Source: Acidobacteriaceae bacterium (GTDB lineage: Bacteria; Acidobacteriota; Terriglobia; Terriglobales; Acidobacteriaceae). From it: DNA of 47,872 nucleotides. Every line of letters begins with the position of its first letter. Position 1 is the first letter of the stretch. A model generated the notes under the pieces. It did no database searches. It was not told the origin of the DNA and worked only from the letters and a program-made list of their open reading frames with translations. This document shows positions 8,446-17,675 of this stretch, piece after piece. A program made the position numbers and the translations under genes. Location: NCBI GenBank assembly GCA_027307045.1, contig DAHUXR010000028.1:1-47872 (forward strand), read 5' to 3'.

Positions 8446-10359
8446 ATGGCCGAGCGGGACTTTGACTACATTGTGATCGGTTCAGGCGCCGGAGGCGGTC
8501 CTCTGGCTGCAAACCTGGCCAAGGCTGGCTTCAAAGTCATGTTGATGGAAGCCGGGAGCGATCCCTGCAGTGAAAGCGGCGACGAGGGACGATGGATGTA
8601 TGAAGTTCCGATCTTCCATGGCGCTTCCACAGAATACAACGATTGCGCGTGGAATTTCTTCGTCCGGCACTACTCCGATGACACGCAGCAGATGGCGGAC
8701 AGCAAGAAAGAGATGATCGACGGCAAGCCCTACATCTGGTACCCGCGCGCCGGGGTCCTGGGCGGCTGCACAGCGCATAACGCGATGATCACCGTCATGC
8801 CCCAGGACAGCGACTGGAACTACATCGCCCAGCTCACCGGCGACGATTCCTGGAAAGCCGAAAAAATGAACGGCTATTTCGAGCGTCTGGAGAATTGCAC
8901 CTATGTTCCGCGTCCCGGGTCGTTGCGTTCTGACCTCAGTAACGTGCTTGCCGGAGCGGCCGACCTGAAAGGACTGTTCGGAGGACACAACGTCTTTAAA
9001 GACCTGCATCAGGGACACGGCTTCAACGGCTGGCTTACAACCAGCGAAGCCGACGCAACTTTGGCTCTGGGCGATAAAGAAATCATCCTCCTGCTGCTCA
9101 ATGCGATTGGTTCGGCGCTGCATGGACAAGTGGGAAATCCCCTTGTCCTGGCGGCCACTCACTTTGATCCCAACAATCCGCTGCGCCGCCGCGATAGTCC
9201 GGAAGGCGTGGCTTTTACTCCCCTGGCCGTGGCCAATGGCAAGCGCAACGGCCCACGCGATTACTTGTTGCGGACAAAGAAAGACTATCCCAACAACCTC
9301 ACGATCCAGATGCAGTCTCTGGCGACAAAGATTATCTTTGACGGCAAGACGGCGGTGGGTGTGGAGTTCATGGAAGGACCGTTCTTATACAAAGCCAGCC
9401 CAAATGCGAACGGCGCTCCGCCTCCGGCCAAGAAGCAAGTCACCGCACGTGAGGTCATCCTGGCCGGCGGCGCCTATAACAGCCCTCAGTTGCTCATGCT
9501 CTCTGGCATCGGTCCCGGCAAGCACCTACAAGACAAGAAGATCGATGTGCTGGTCGATCTGCCGGGCGTCGGCCAAAACCTGCAGGACCGCTACGAAGTA
9601 GGCATCATCTCGGAATGGAAGAAGCCGTTCGCGCTTCTGGGCAACTCCACTTTCCTGCCGCCGGACGCTGGTAAGCCGCCCGACAATCTTCTTGCCATGT
9701 GGGACAAAGATGGAAAGGGCATTTACGCCTCCAACGGCTCACTTATAGGCATCATCAAGAAATCCACGCCAGACAAGCCGGAGCCGGACCTTTATATCTT
9801 CGGCCTGCCCGGGTATTTTCCCGGCTACAGCCAGGGATATTCCAAGGAGACGGAGCGTTTCCATGATCGCTTTACCTGGGCCATCCTCAAGGCCCACACC
9901 AACAATACCGCCGGCAGCGTCAGCCTGAATACGAACAATCCGCAGGACACGCCATCCATCGAGTTCCACTACTTCAAGGAAGGCAATGACGCGAAAGGCG
10001 AAGATCTGGACGCGGTCGTCAAGGGGGTGGAGTTCGTCCGCAAGATGAACCAGACCTTGCCGGACTTCATCGGCAAAGAACTTAAACCAGGTCCGGATGG
10101 CGATACTCCGGACAAGCTGTGCCAGTTCATCCAGAATGAAGCCTGGGGTCATCACGCGTCCTGCACCAACAAGATCGGCGCGGACGGCGACCGCATGGCG
10201 GTGCTGGACAGCCGCTTCCGCGTACGCGGTGTCCAGGGCCTTCGCGTGGTTGATGCCTCCGTCTTTCCCAAAATACCTGGTTATTTCATCGTCTCTGCGG
10301 TGTACATGGTCAGCGAGAAAGCTTCTGACGTGATCGCGGAAGACGCGAAGCGGAATTGA
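8446..10359 (+). CDS. GMC-family FAD-dependent oxidoreductase
   Basis: 637 residues, glucose-methanol-choline oxidoreductase family, which oxidises alcohols with FAD. The N-terminal dinucleotide fold is DYIVIGSGAGGGPLAANLAK, followed by the flavin-contact motif GVLGGCTAHNAMI (GMC signature 1 region) and the second signature LAGGAYNSPQLLMLSGIGP. The active-site His lies in AWGHHASCTNKIG, and the C-terminal cap is VVDASVFPKIPGYFIVSAVY. The position that is often His or Asn in the second active-site pair is in the IPGYFI variant, seen in a subgroup of these enzymes. No signal peptide is present. AGAGG is placed well before the ATG. The stop is 2 nt from the patatin start, and a cytochrome c lies two genes on, a combination suggesting electron transfer from the flavin to a cytochrome. 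The cytochrome is predicted to be outside the cytoplasm, so the link is uncertain. Confidence 0.88.
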   Translation: MAERDFDYIVIGSGAGGGPLAANLAKAGFKVMLMEAGSDPCSESGDEGRWMYEVPIFHGASTEYNDCAWNFFVRHYSDDTQQMADSKKEMIDGKPYIWYPRAGVLGGCTAHNAMITVMPQDSDWNYIAQLTGDDSWKAEKMNGYFERLENCTYVPRPGSLRSDLSNVLAGAADLKGLFGGHNVFKDLHQGHGFNGWLTTSEADATLALGDKEIILLLLNAIGSALHGQVGNPLVLAATHFDPNNPLRRRDSPEGVAFTPLAVANGKRNGPRDYLLRTKKDYPNNLTIQMQSLATKIIFDGKTAVGVEFMEGPFLYKASPNANGAPPPAKKQVTAREVILAGGAYNSPQLLMLSGIGPGKHLQDKKIDVLVDLPGVGQNLQDRYEVGIISEWKKPFALLGNSTFLPPDAGKPPDNLLAMWDKDGKGIYASNGSLIGIIKKSTPDKPEPDLYIFGLPGYFPGYSQGYSKETERFHDRFTWAILKAHTNNTAGSVSLNTNNPQDTPSIEFHYFKEGNDAKGEDLDAVVKGVEFVRKMNQTLPDFIGKELKPGPDGDTPDKLCQFIQNEAWGHHASCTNKIGADGDRMAVLDSRFRVRGVQGLRVVDASVFPKIPGYFIVSAVYMVSEKASDVIAEDAKRN

Positions 10360-10361
10360 AC

Positions 10362-13300
10362 ATGGCAAACGTGGTTGAGAATGTGGGTAAAGTGCAGCCT
10401 CTTAACCCCGAGCGGGTAGGTATCGGCGAAGCTGTGGTCGCTGAACTCGGGGATATTCTGCGGCGGCGCGGTGGCACGGGCGAGCCGGTACTGAATCCTG
10501 ATCAATGGATCCAGCATTGCCATGATCAGGAACTGTTCGGGATTTGCATCTCCGGCGGAGGCATCCGCAGCGCCACATTCGGGCTGGGCGTCCTGCAAGG
10601 GCTCGCGGAAAAGGAGCTACTTTCGAAAGCAGATTACATCTCCACTGTATCGGGGGGAGGTTATATCGGGGCGTGGCTGCAAGGGCTGGCTTCTCGGGAT
10701 GCGGTCAACTATCAGGAATTGCTGGATCCACAGCGTCCGCCCGAGGCTTCCAGCAAAGACCCAATTACTTTCTTGCGCAAGTACAGCAACTATCTTGCGC
10801 CTCGAAATGGCTTGTCTCTGGACGCTCTTGTGATCCCTCTTATCTGGTTCCGTAACATGATATTGAACCAGACCATCATTATCTCGGCATTAATGGCACT
10901 GTATATTGCTTTGTTGTCACCAGCCGCTTTAGTGCGGCATATAGCGAATTCCATTTCGGCTTTGCCGGTAGCTCTATTGTTGATTGCGATCGTCGCTACT
11001 GTGATCGCAGTCTGGAAGATTGGGGGCAACCTGCGCCGCATAGTGGACCGTGAGTTCCCCCGCAGTGGAGCTTCCGCTAGCACGGAAGTTATAGAGGAGC
11101 ACGTTGGTTTCTGGATCGCCGGACCCGTTTCTCTCGCCGTTCTGCTCTTGGTTTTCGCATTGGCGGCAGAGTCCCCAAATTATCTTAAAGCTGTTGGATT
11201 TCTGGTGCTCTTTGGCTTAGTGATGCTCCTGCAGATCGGCGGCGGGTTCCGCAATTGCTATATAAAGCAGCGCGAGACCGTGGGTGATCCGGTGCGAAAA
11301 TGGCTGCCTTGGTGGCACGTGTTCTGGATGTCAATCGTTACGGCAGCCTTCATTCTTTTGCTGTTCATTGCTATCCGGTTCTTTACAGGGGACTGGGATC
11401 CGGCAACCGCCTACGGTAGCCACCTTGTTATCGCATGGCGGCCACCTCTTTATCTTTGTGCCCTGATTGTTGGCGTAGGGTTCCACATCGGCCTGATGGG
11501 GCGCGACTTCCCGGATGCCAGCCGCGAATGGCTGGCGCGCTTGGCGGCCCTGCTAGTGACCTTCATTGGCATGTGGGCCGCGCTCTTTGCTCTCGCCGTC
11601 TTTGCTCCTCTGGGCGTGGCCAAGCTCATTGTCTTGGGAAAAAATTGGTGGCTGGCTTCGGGAACCAGCGCTTGGATACTTAGCACGATCATGAGCGTGC
11701 TGGCGGGCAAGAGCGGAAAGTCGGGGGCTCCCGGCAACGCGCCGCAGCCGCAGCAGAAGAGTTCCGCCATCGACCTCGTGGCGCGATTCGGTCCTTTTAT
11801 CGCCATACCGGGTTTTCTGGCATTGGTGGCTTTCGGCACTCAACTACTGCTGCACCCCATTCCCTGGAACGCTGCCGGGACTTTTCTGGGAAATTTTGTG
11901 TCCCGGTATTGGGACGCGCTTCCGTTCAGCAGCTTCAGTTGGCGGTTTCCCTTACTGTTGCTGGCTTTTCTGGTCTCCACGTTCCTTGTGCTTTCCTGGC
12001 GGGTGAACATTAACGAATTTTCGATGCACCACTTCTACAAAAACCGCCTGGTGCGCTGTTATCTGGGAGCAAGCGCCACGAAAACCAGGATGCGCGATCC
12101 GTTCACCGGCTTCGATCCTAAGGACGACGTACCGCTCTACAAGCTGAGATACCAGGCGGACACGAAACCCGAGCATCGGGCCCCTTATCCGATCATCAAC
12201 GCCGCGCTTACGGTCACGGCGGGAACAGAGCTTGCCACGCAGGAGCGGAAGGCCCTGCCATGGTTTTTCACGCCGCATTATTCAGGGTTCTTTCCTGCGC
12301 GCTCGGATGAAGATCGCGTGGCCCGAAATTCGCAGGCGAAGCCATGTTATGCCGATTCCCTGCTTCTTGGAAAATGCTTGGGGCTCGGTACGGCCACAAG
12401 CATTTCAGGAGCAGCAGCCAATCCGAACAGCGGGTTCCATAGCTCGCCCCAGACCGCGTTTCTTCTCACGCTGTTTAATGTGCGGCTGGGATGGTGGCTG
12501 GGCAATCCGACGAAAGAAGAGTCTTTCCGCATGGCGGGGCCGACATTTGCGTTGTGGTGGCTGGTACGTGAGCTATTTGGCTTCGCGGACGAAAGTTCAC
12601 GGTTTCTGAATCTTTCGGATGGCGGCCACTTTGAAAATCTGGGATTGTATGAACTGGCGCGCAGGAGATGCCGTTACATCATCGCCATTGATGCGGAAGC
12701 AGACACAGATTACCGGTTTGAGGCATTGGGCGGCGCGATCCGTAAATGCCGCAGCGATTTTGGCGTAGAGATCCAAATTGATCCCCGGCCTATCACCCCG
12801 CAGGACAAGCTTAGCCGGACCCACTGCGTTGTGGGCCGGATCACCTACCCTCAGGAAGAAGGCGGGCATACTGGTGTTCTCGTATATTTGAAGTCGAGTA
12901 TTACCGGGAATGAGCCGGGGGATGTGGAAGAATACCGGCGCGAGAATCCGGAATTTCCCCAACAGCCTACTTCCGATCAGTTCTTTTCCGAATCGCAATT
13001 CGAAAGTTATCGTCGGCTGGGATTGCACGTAGCGCGCACGACTTTAGACCACATTAGGTCTGGCGATGGCGATTTGAAAGAAATGTTCACCCGCTTGAAA
13101 TCCCAATGGCTGATGCCACCTGAGGTTCCAAGCGGAGCTTTCGCCCGCCATGGCGAAGCTTATCAGACCATGCTGAAGACGCTATCGACTTCAACCAACC
13201 TGAAGTCATTGGACACCTCTGTGATCGGTAAGATGCCGGACTGGGCCCAGAACTCTGCCGATGGGAGATGCAGGTTCTACTTTTATCTTCAGCTACTGCA

Positions 13301-13523
13301 ATTGATCGAAGACGTGTTCGTGGATCTTGATTTCGGCAATGCCTATAAATGGAATCATCCAGCCACGGAAGGGTGGAAGCGAGTGATTTCTTATTGGGCG
13401 GGCCAGCAGGAGATGAATGATGTTTGGGAAGAGCAGCGAGAGAATTATGGACAGCCATTCCGCGACTGCTTCGATGACTTGGTAAATGAAGTCGAGCCCG
13501 TTCCCGAAGACGAACAACAATAA
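10362..13523 (+). CDS. Patatin-like phospholipase with large membrane insertion
   Basis: 1053 residues from the ATG at 10362, two bases after the GMC stop; a TTG two codons earlier is less likely. The patatin parts are split. The oxyanion motif ISGGGIRSATFGLGVLQGL and the nucleophile region YISTVSGGGYIGAW (Ser97) are at the N-terminus. The catalytic Asp lies in LNLSDGGHFENLG (Asp753). Between them, roughly residues 160-550, are about eight to ten hydrophobic segments, for example IIISALMALYIALLSP, LPVALLLIAIVATVIAVW and FPLLLLAFLVSTFLVLSW. The Ser-Asp dyad hydrolyses acyl esters of lipids, so the enzyme is probably an integral membrane phospholipase or acyl hydrolase. It is far longer than ordinary patatins (about 300 residues). 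It sits inside the six-gene run with another lipase and an oxidoreductase. The substrate and direction of insertion are unknown. Confidence 0.85.
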   Translation: MANVVENVGKVQPLNPERVGIGEAVVAELGDILRRRGGTGEPVLNPDQWIQHCHDQELFGICISGGGIRSATFGLGVLQGLAEKELLSKADYISTVSGGGYIGAWLQGLASRDAVNYQELLDPQRPPEASSKDPITFLRKYSNYLAPRNGLSLDALVIPLIWFRNMILNQTIIISALMALYIALLSPAALVRHIANSISALPVALLLIAIVATVIAVWKIGGNLRRIVDREFPRSGASASTEVIEEHVGFWIAGPVSLAVLLLVFALAAESPNYLKAVGFLVLFGLVMLLQIGGGFRNCYIKQRETVGDPVRKWLPWWHVFWMSIVTAAFILLLFIAIRFFTGDWDPATAYGSHLVIAWRPPLYLCALIVGVGFHIGLMGRDFPDASREWLARLAALLVTFIGMWAALFALAVFAPLGVAKLIVLGKNWWLASGTSAWILSTIMSVLAGKSGKSGAPGNAPQPQQKSSAIDLVARFGPFIAIPGFLALVAFGTQLLLHPIPWNAAGTFLGNFVSRYWDALPFSSFSWRFPLLLLAFLVSTFLVLSWRVNINEFSMHHFYKNRLVRCYLGASATKTRMRDPFTGFDPKDDVPLYKLRYQADTKPEHRAPYPIINAALTVTAGTELATQERKALPWFFTPHYSGFFPARSDEDRVARNSQAKPCYADSLLLGKCLGLGTATSISGAAANPNSGFHSSPQTAFLLTLFNVRLGWWLGNPTKEESFRMAGPTFALWWLVRELFGFADESSRFLNLSDGGHFENLGLYELARRRCRYIIAIDAEADTDYRFEALGGAIRKCRSDFGVEIQIDPRPITPQDKLSRTHCVVGRITYPQEEGGHTGVLVYLKSSITGNEPGDVEEYRRENPEFPQQPTSDQFFSESQFESYRRLGLHVARTTLDHIRSGDGDLKEMFTRLKSQWLMPPEVPSGAFARHGEAYQTMLKTLSTSTNLKSLDTSVIGKMPDWAQNSADGRCRFYFYLQLLQLIEDVFVDLDFGNAYKWNHPATEGWKRVISYWAGQQEMNDVWEEQRENYGQPFRDCFDDLVNEVEPVPEDEQQ

Positions 13524-13554
13524 CAGTAATCCATGGCGTTTAAAGGAGAAAGAG

Positions 13555-16323
13555 ATGATCTGGAAGAGCCCGCGAGTGGTCCTGCTTTGTAGCTTCTTTG
13601 CGATAGTTTCCGCGGCGGCGTTAACCGTTAACGGTTGCGGCGGTGGCGGCAGCGCCGGCGAACCTGGAAAAGTGCAGGATGAAGCGATGCGCGCGGGCCG
13701 CGACGCCAAATCATTCACGCCCGCTCCCAAGATCCCGGATGGTGAACACTTCCATCCCGCCGTCGACGATTACTTTTACGCCATGGACGAGAACGCCGAC
13801 GCCAAGCACCAGGTCCATCCGCTGGATCTGACCTTGCAGGAGGCACAGGGCCGCGCCACCTGGATCGTGTGGACCGGCGGAAATGACCGTCTGTGGGACG
13901 TCCTCTCCCGGCTGAGCGTAGGCAATCTCGATCTGCTGAAGACCATCTCTACCCATCCCAAGCTGAAGGCCGGCCGCCACAATCGCTGGGCCTGGATGGG
14001 ACTGGTGAATGAGCCTTGCTTCGTAAATGATGGGAAACCGAATCCGGACCGCTTTGGGCTCTATCTGGACACGCGCAAGACTGGGCCTGACTGCCCGGCC
14101 GCCGATCCTTTCGAGGATGAAACGAAGTATCCTGGCGTGCGCATCGGCGGTCGCGGCAAGGACCTGCCAGACGGCACCAAGTACCTGCCGAAAGATCACA
14201 AAATGCCGGTCGGCTCCTTCTATGGATATGCCACTGGCGTGGTGGGGCTCCGGCTCTTCCCCAATCCTGATTTTGACGAGAAAGCCGCCAAGCGCTGGGA
14301 CCCTGAGAGGTATTACAACGATCCTAAGTATTACAACGATAAAGACCTGGTGAAGCCGTACCGCGTAGGGATGTCTTGCGGCTTCTGTCACGTCGGCCCC
14401 AATCCGGTGAAGCCGCCCGCCGACCCGGAAAATCCCAAGTGGGAGAACCTGAGCTCCAACGTGGGAGCCCAGTATTTCTGGATCGACCGCATCTTTACTT
14501 TTGAAAATGACCACAGCAGTTTTGCCTGGCAGGTCTTCCATACCTCGCGTCCCGGCTCACTCGATACCTCCCTGGTCTCCAGCGACAACATCAACAACCC
14601 GCGCACCATGAACGCCGTTTACCAGCTTCTGCCGCGCCTTCTGGAAGCAAGGCGTGCGGGAAAAGAGATACTCAAGGGCGGGGACAGGGACAACAAGCAG
14701 CTCAATGATTTCGCTGACCAGCCGCAGTACGCCGACCTGCCCCAGGCGGAACGCGACCTGCTGAAGAGCTTTTACATAAAAGATACTCAGACGGTCTATA
14801 CGCCACGCGTACTCAAAGATGGCGCGGACTCGGTGGGAGCGCTGGGAGCGCTGAACCGCGTCTATCTCAACATCGGGTTGTTCAGCGAAGAATGGCTGTT
14901 GCACTTCAACGCCTTGATCGGCGGAAAGAAAGTCTCGCCGATCGAAATAGCCGTGGCCCGGAAGAACTCCGTCTATTGGCAGGCCACGGAACTGCAGACC
15001 ATGAACATGGCCTTGTTTTTTCTGAAAAGCACCGCGCCGCACTACCTCAATGACGCGCTCAAGAACGTGCCGCCAGATGAGCGAAAAAAGTACGAGGCCA
15101 ATCCAGCCAAGTTGAAAGAGGGCATGAGGGTTTTTGCCGAACGCTGCGCCCGCTGCCATTCCAGCAAGCTTCCGGCTCTGGTGGATAACAAGAATCCTGG
15201 AGCGTGCGCTGGAGACAGTTACCTTAAGTGCTGGAGCGATTACTGGGAGTTGACCACCAAGGAAGAATTCAAGACACAGATGCTGAAAATCGTGGAGGAC
15301 AAAGATTTCCTGAAAGACAATTATCTTTCGACTGAGTTCCGCGTCCCGGTCACATTCCTGCAGACCAATGCCTGCAGCCCCCTGGCCACGAACGCCATTA
15401 AAGATAATATCTGGGACAACTTCTCTTCCGGCACCTACAAAGAGCTGCCCGCAGTTGGCTCCATTGACGTGCAGGACCCGATTACCGGGAATAAAAAGAG
15501 TTATGTAATGCCGGGCCTCACATCGGACACCAAGAAGGCTGCAAATGAGGGCGCTTATGAACCGAATGCCGGCGGGAGAGGCTTCACGCGTCCGGCCTCA
15601 CTGGTGAGCCTCTGGTCTACAGCCCCTTTCCTGCTGAATAACTCAGTGGGAAGACTGTATCCCGAGTGGGAATACAACAAAAATAACTACGGCAAAGAGC
15701 TTGAGAACCCCCCGCCGACGGTGGAGTACAGGATGGACTCCTTCAATGATTCCATCCACAAAATGCTTTGGCCGGAGGATAGAGAGAAGGACGAAGATCC
15801 TGTCTTTGGGGCCAACCCCGATTGTCTGTCGGGCAAATCCGAGAGCGGGAAAGCGTTGTGCAAGCCGAACTTGGTTGATCGGACAACCGAGACAAGCTAT
15901 CTGCTAGTCCCCGCGGGCTATGTTCCTGACGAGCTGCGCGGACTGCTTGGCATAAGCCAGCGCTGGTTCCCTTCGCTGTTCGGCGAAGGCGGGATCCGGA
16001 TCGGGCCGATCCCGAAAGGCACGCCCGTAAACCTGCTGGCCAATCTCGACATGGAGAAGGTGCGGAGCGATCCAGCCGCGCTGAAGCTCCTGTTGAAAGT
16101 GAAGCATGACCTGGAGTCACTGCCTCCGGGTGACGAGAAGACAAGAGAGGAAGCGGCAAGGCAGGTGTTCCTCAATCTGGTGCCGGATCTCCTGAAGTAC
16201 AGCAAGTGTCCTGACTTCGTGGTGAACCGCGGCCATTATTTCGGAACCGATTTCTTTCCTGGGGAGCCCGGGCTTAAAAATGAGGAAAAGGAAGCGCTGA
16301 TTGAATTCCTGAAGACCTTCTGA
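13555..16323 (+). CDS. Two-haem cytochrome c lipoprotein
   Basis: 922 residues from the ATG at 13555, which has a strong AAAGGAGAA ribosome site. A longer frame starts at 13486 inside the patatin gene and lacks such a site. The N-terminus is a lipoprotein signal with a hydrophobic core and Cys28 in VNGC followed by a Gly-rich linker. Two covalent haem sites are visible: CGFCH at 275-279 and CARCH at 531-535. The rest is long and domain-poor by eye, with conserved-looking stretches such as RPASLVSLWSTAPFLLNNSVG, which resembles the C-terminal region of cytochrome-c peroxidase or SoxAX-like multidomain cytochromes. The product is expected on the outer side of the inner membrane or on the outer membrane. 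As last gene of the run it could accept electrons, directly or through a carrier, from the GMC enzyme. The function is inferred only. Confidence 0.82.
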   Translation: MIWKSPRVVLLCSFFAIVSAAALTVNGCGGGGSAGEPGKVQDEAMRAGRDAKSFTPAPKIPDGEHFHPAVDDYFYAMDENADAKHQVHPLDLTLQEAQGRATWIVWTGGNDRLWDVLSRLSVGNLDLLKTISTHPKLKAGRHNRWAWMGLVNEPCFVNDGKPNPDRFGLYLDTRKTGPDCPAADPFEDETKYPGVRIGGRGKDLPDGTKYLPKDHKMPVGSFYGYATGVVGLRLFPNPDFDEKAAKRWDPERYYNDPKYYNDKDLVKPYRVGMSCGFCHVGPNPVKPPADPENPKWENLSSNVGAQYFWIDRIFTFENDHSSFAWQVFHTSRPGSLDTSLVSSDNINNPRTMNAVYQLLPRLLEARRAGKEILKGGDRDNKQLNDFADQPQYADLPQAERDLLKSFYIKDTQTVYTPRVLKDGADSVGALGALNRVYLNIGLFSEEWLLHFNALIGGKKVSPIEIAVARKNSVYWQATELQTMNMALFFLKSTAPHYLNDALKNVPPDERKKYEANPAKLKEGMRVFAERCARCHSSKLPALVDNKNPGACAGDSYLKCWSDYWELTTKEEFKTQMLKIVEDKDFLKDNYLSTEFRVPVTFLQTNACSPLATNAIKDNIWDNFSSGTYKELPAVGSIDVQDPITGNKKSYVMPGLTSDTKKAANEGAYEPNAGGRGFTRPASLVSLWSTAPFLLNNSVGRLYPEWEYNKNNYGKELENPPPTVEYRMDSFNDSIHKMLWPEDREKDEDPVFGANPDCLSGKSESGKALCKPNLVDRTTETSYLLVPAGYVPDELRGLLGISQRWFPSLFGEGGIRIGPIPKGTPVNLLANLDMEKVRSDPAALKLLLKVKHDLESLPPGDEKTREEAARQVFLNLVPDLLKYSKCPDFVVNRGHYFGTDFFPGEPGLKNEEKEALIEFLKTF

Positions 16324-16382
16324 AACGCAAAAAGTTTGGCTCGCTTTGATGGTCGGTTTACAAAAAATGAAGCGTGGGCTCC

Positions 16383-17655
16383 GGCGTGCTTTTTGGATTA
16401 GTTCCGGCCCTGCGTGGCACTCATGTTGATCTCAACCTGGGACTTCGGGACACTGGGCGTGGGCTGATTGCTTCTGCCGGACGCCTGAAAATGGCCAGGG
16501 CCTGGTAGTCATGCAGGTCGCCATTTCGCTCGTGCTGTTGGTTGGCGCAGGCCTTTTCCTGCGAACGCTCTGGAAATTACAAACGGTAGAGCTTGGATAT
16601 GCAAAAGAAAAGCTGCTGCTGTTGACCGTTGATGGCGTCACGGCAGGTTACAAGGATGCGCGTCTGGGAAATCTCTGGCACGATCTGGCAGATCGGATTC
16701 GCCTGCTGTCGGGTGTACGCGGAGTTACTTACTCCATGAACGGACTGATGGGCGGATCGGAGTCGGCTGATGAAATTGACGTGGAAGGATTCACGCCGTA
16801 GCGAGACAACGAGAAGTTTTCCCGTTTTGACATGGTCGGTCCCGGCTACTTTTCCACTGTTGGCATTCCCGTGCTGATGGGACGTGAAATCAGCGCGCAG
16901 GACACCGCATTTGCTCCCCACATTTGCGTGATCAATGAAGCGTTTGCCAAGCTCTTTTTTGCCGGACGCAACCCATCGGAAGCCACATGACCGAAAGGTT
17001 TGGCGACAAGAAAAACTTGATGGAAGTTGTGGGCTTGTCGCGCAACGTGCGCGACCATAATCTGCGCGGCAATTTCCCGCCGCGTTTTTACGTTGCCACA
17101 GATCAGGGCATGGATGGGCCATCGTCGTGGGCCAGCTCTGAAATCCGCACCACGGGTGACGAGCAAAATATCGTGGAGGCGGTCCGCAAAACGATATTCG
17201 GAGTGAATCAGGATCTGCCCATTCAAGATGTGCGTTCACTTCAGGAATCACTGGACCGGACCAACGCACAGCCGCACATGATCGCCAGTCTTTGCGTGAT
17301 TTTTGGATCTGTGGCTTTGCTGCTGGCCGCCATGGAACTTTACGGCCTACTTTCCTATGGCGTCGCCCGCCGGACAAATGAAATTGGCATTCGCATGGCG
17401 CTGGGCGCCGATAGAAGCCGCGTGATTCGTTTGATTTTGCGGGAAATGGGAGTGATGATCCTGATTGGGCTGCTCTGGGATTTGCTTTTACCGGCATGGG
17501 CACACGCTTCGTCGCATCGCGTTTATACGGGTTACGCGCTCTGGATCCTTTGACGATTTTAGTTAGCGGCAGCCGGGATTTTATGTTTTGTCGCGTTGGT
17601 CGCCAGTTACCTTCCGGCCCTGCGCGCGGCAAAAGTAAGTCCTACGCGGCGTTGA
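16383..17655 (+). pseudogene. Decayed MacB/FtsX-type ABC permease (acidobacterial duplicated permease type)
   Basis: Pieces of one permease lie in three frames. GVLFGLVPALRGTHVDLN starts at 16383 and hits TAG at 16506. After a frameshift, VMQVAISLVLLVGAGLFLRT begins near 16505 and runs to an in-frame TAG at 16799-16801. The same frame continues with FSRFDMVGPGYFSTVGIPVL to a TGA near 16987. After a second shift, FGDKKNLMEVVGLSRNVRDH through GVARRTNEIGIRMALGADRS (ending about 17553) and YLPALRAAKVSP (to 17655) complete it. The last transmembrane region is scrambled and the N-terminal half is absent. These permeases are abundant, often paralogous, genes in Acidobacteriota. Two frameshifts plus two or three stops make it a clear pseudogene. 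Confidence 0.85.
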
Positions 17656-17675
17656 GGTATGAGTAACACAGCGCA

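Noticed and set aside
13711..14541. 276-residue open frame on the minus strand
   Set aside because: It lies wholly antisense to the cytochrome c gene, has no ribosome site or domain, and has the biased composition of a shadow frame.
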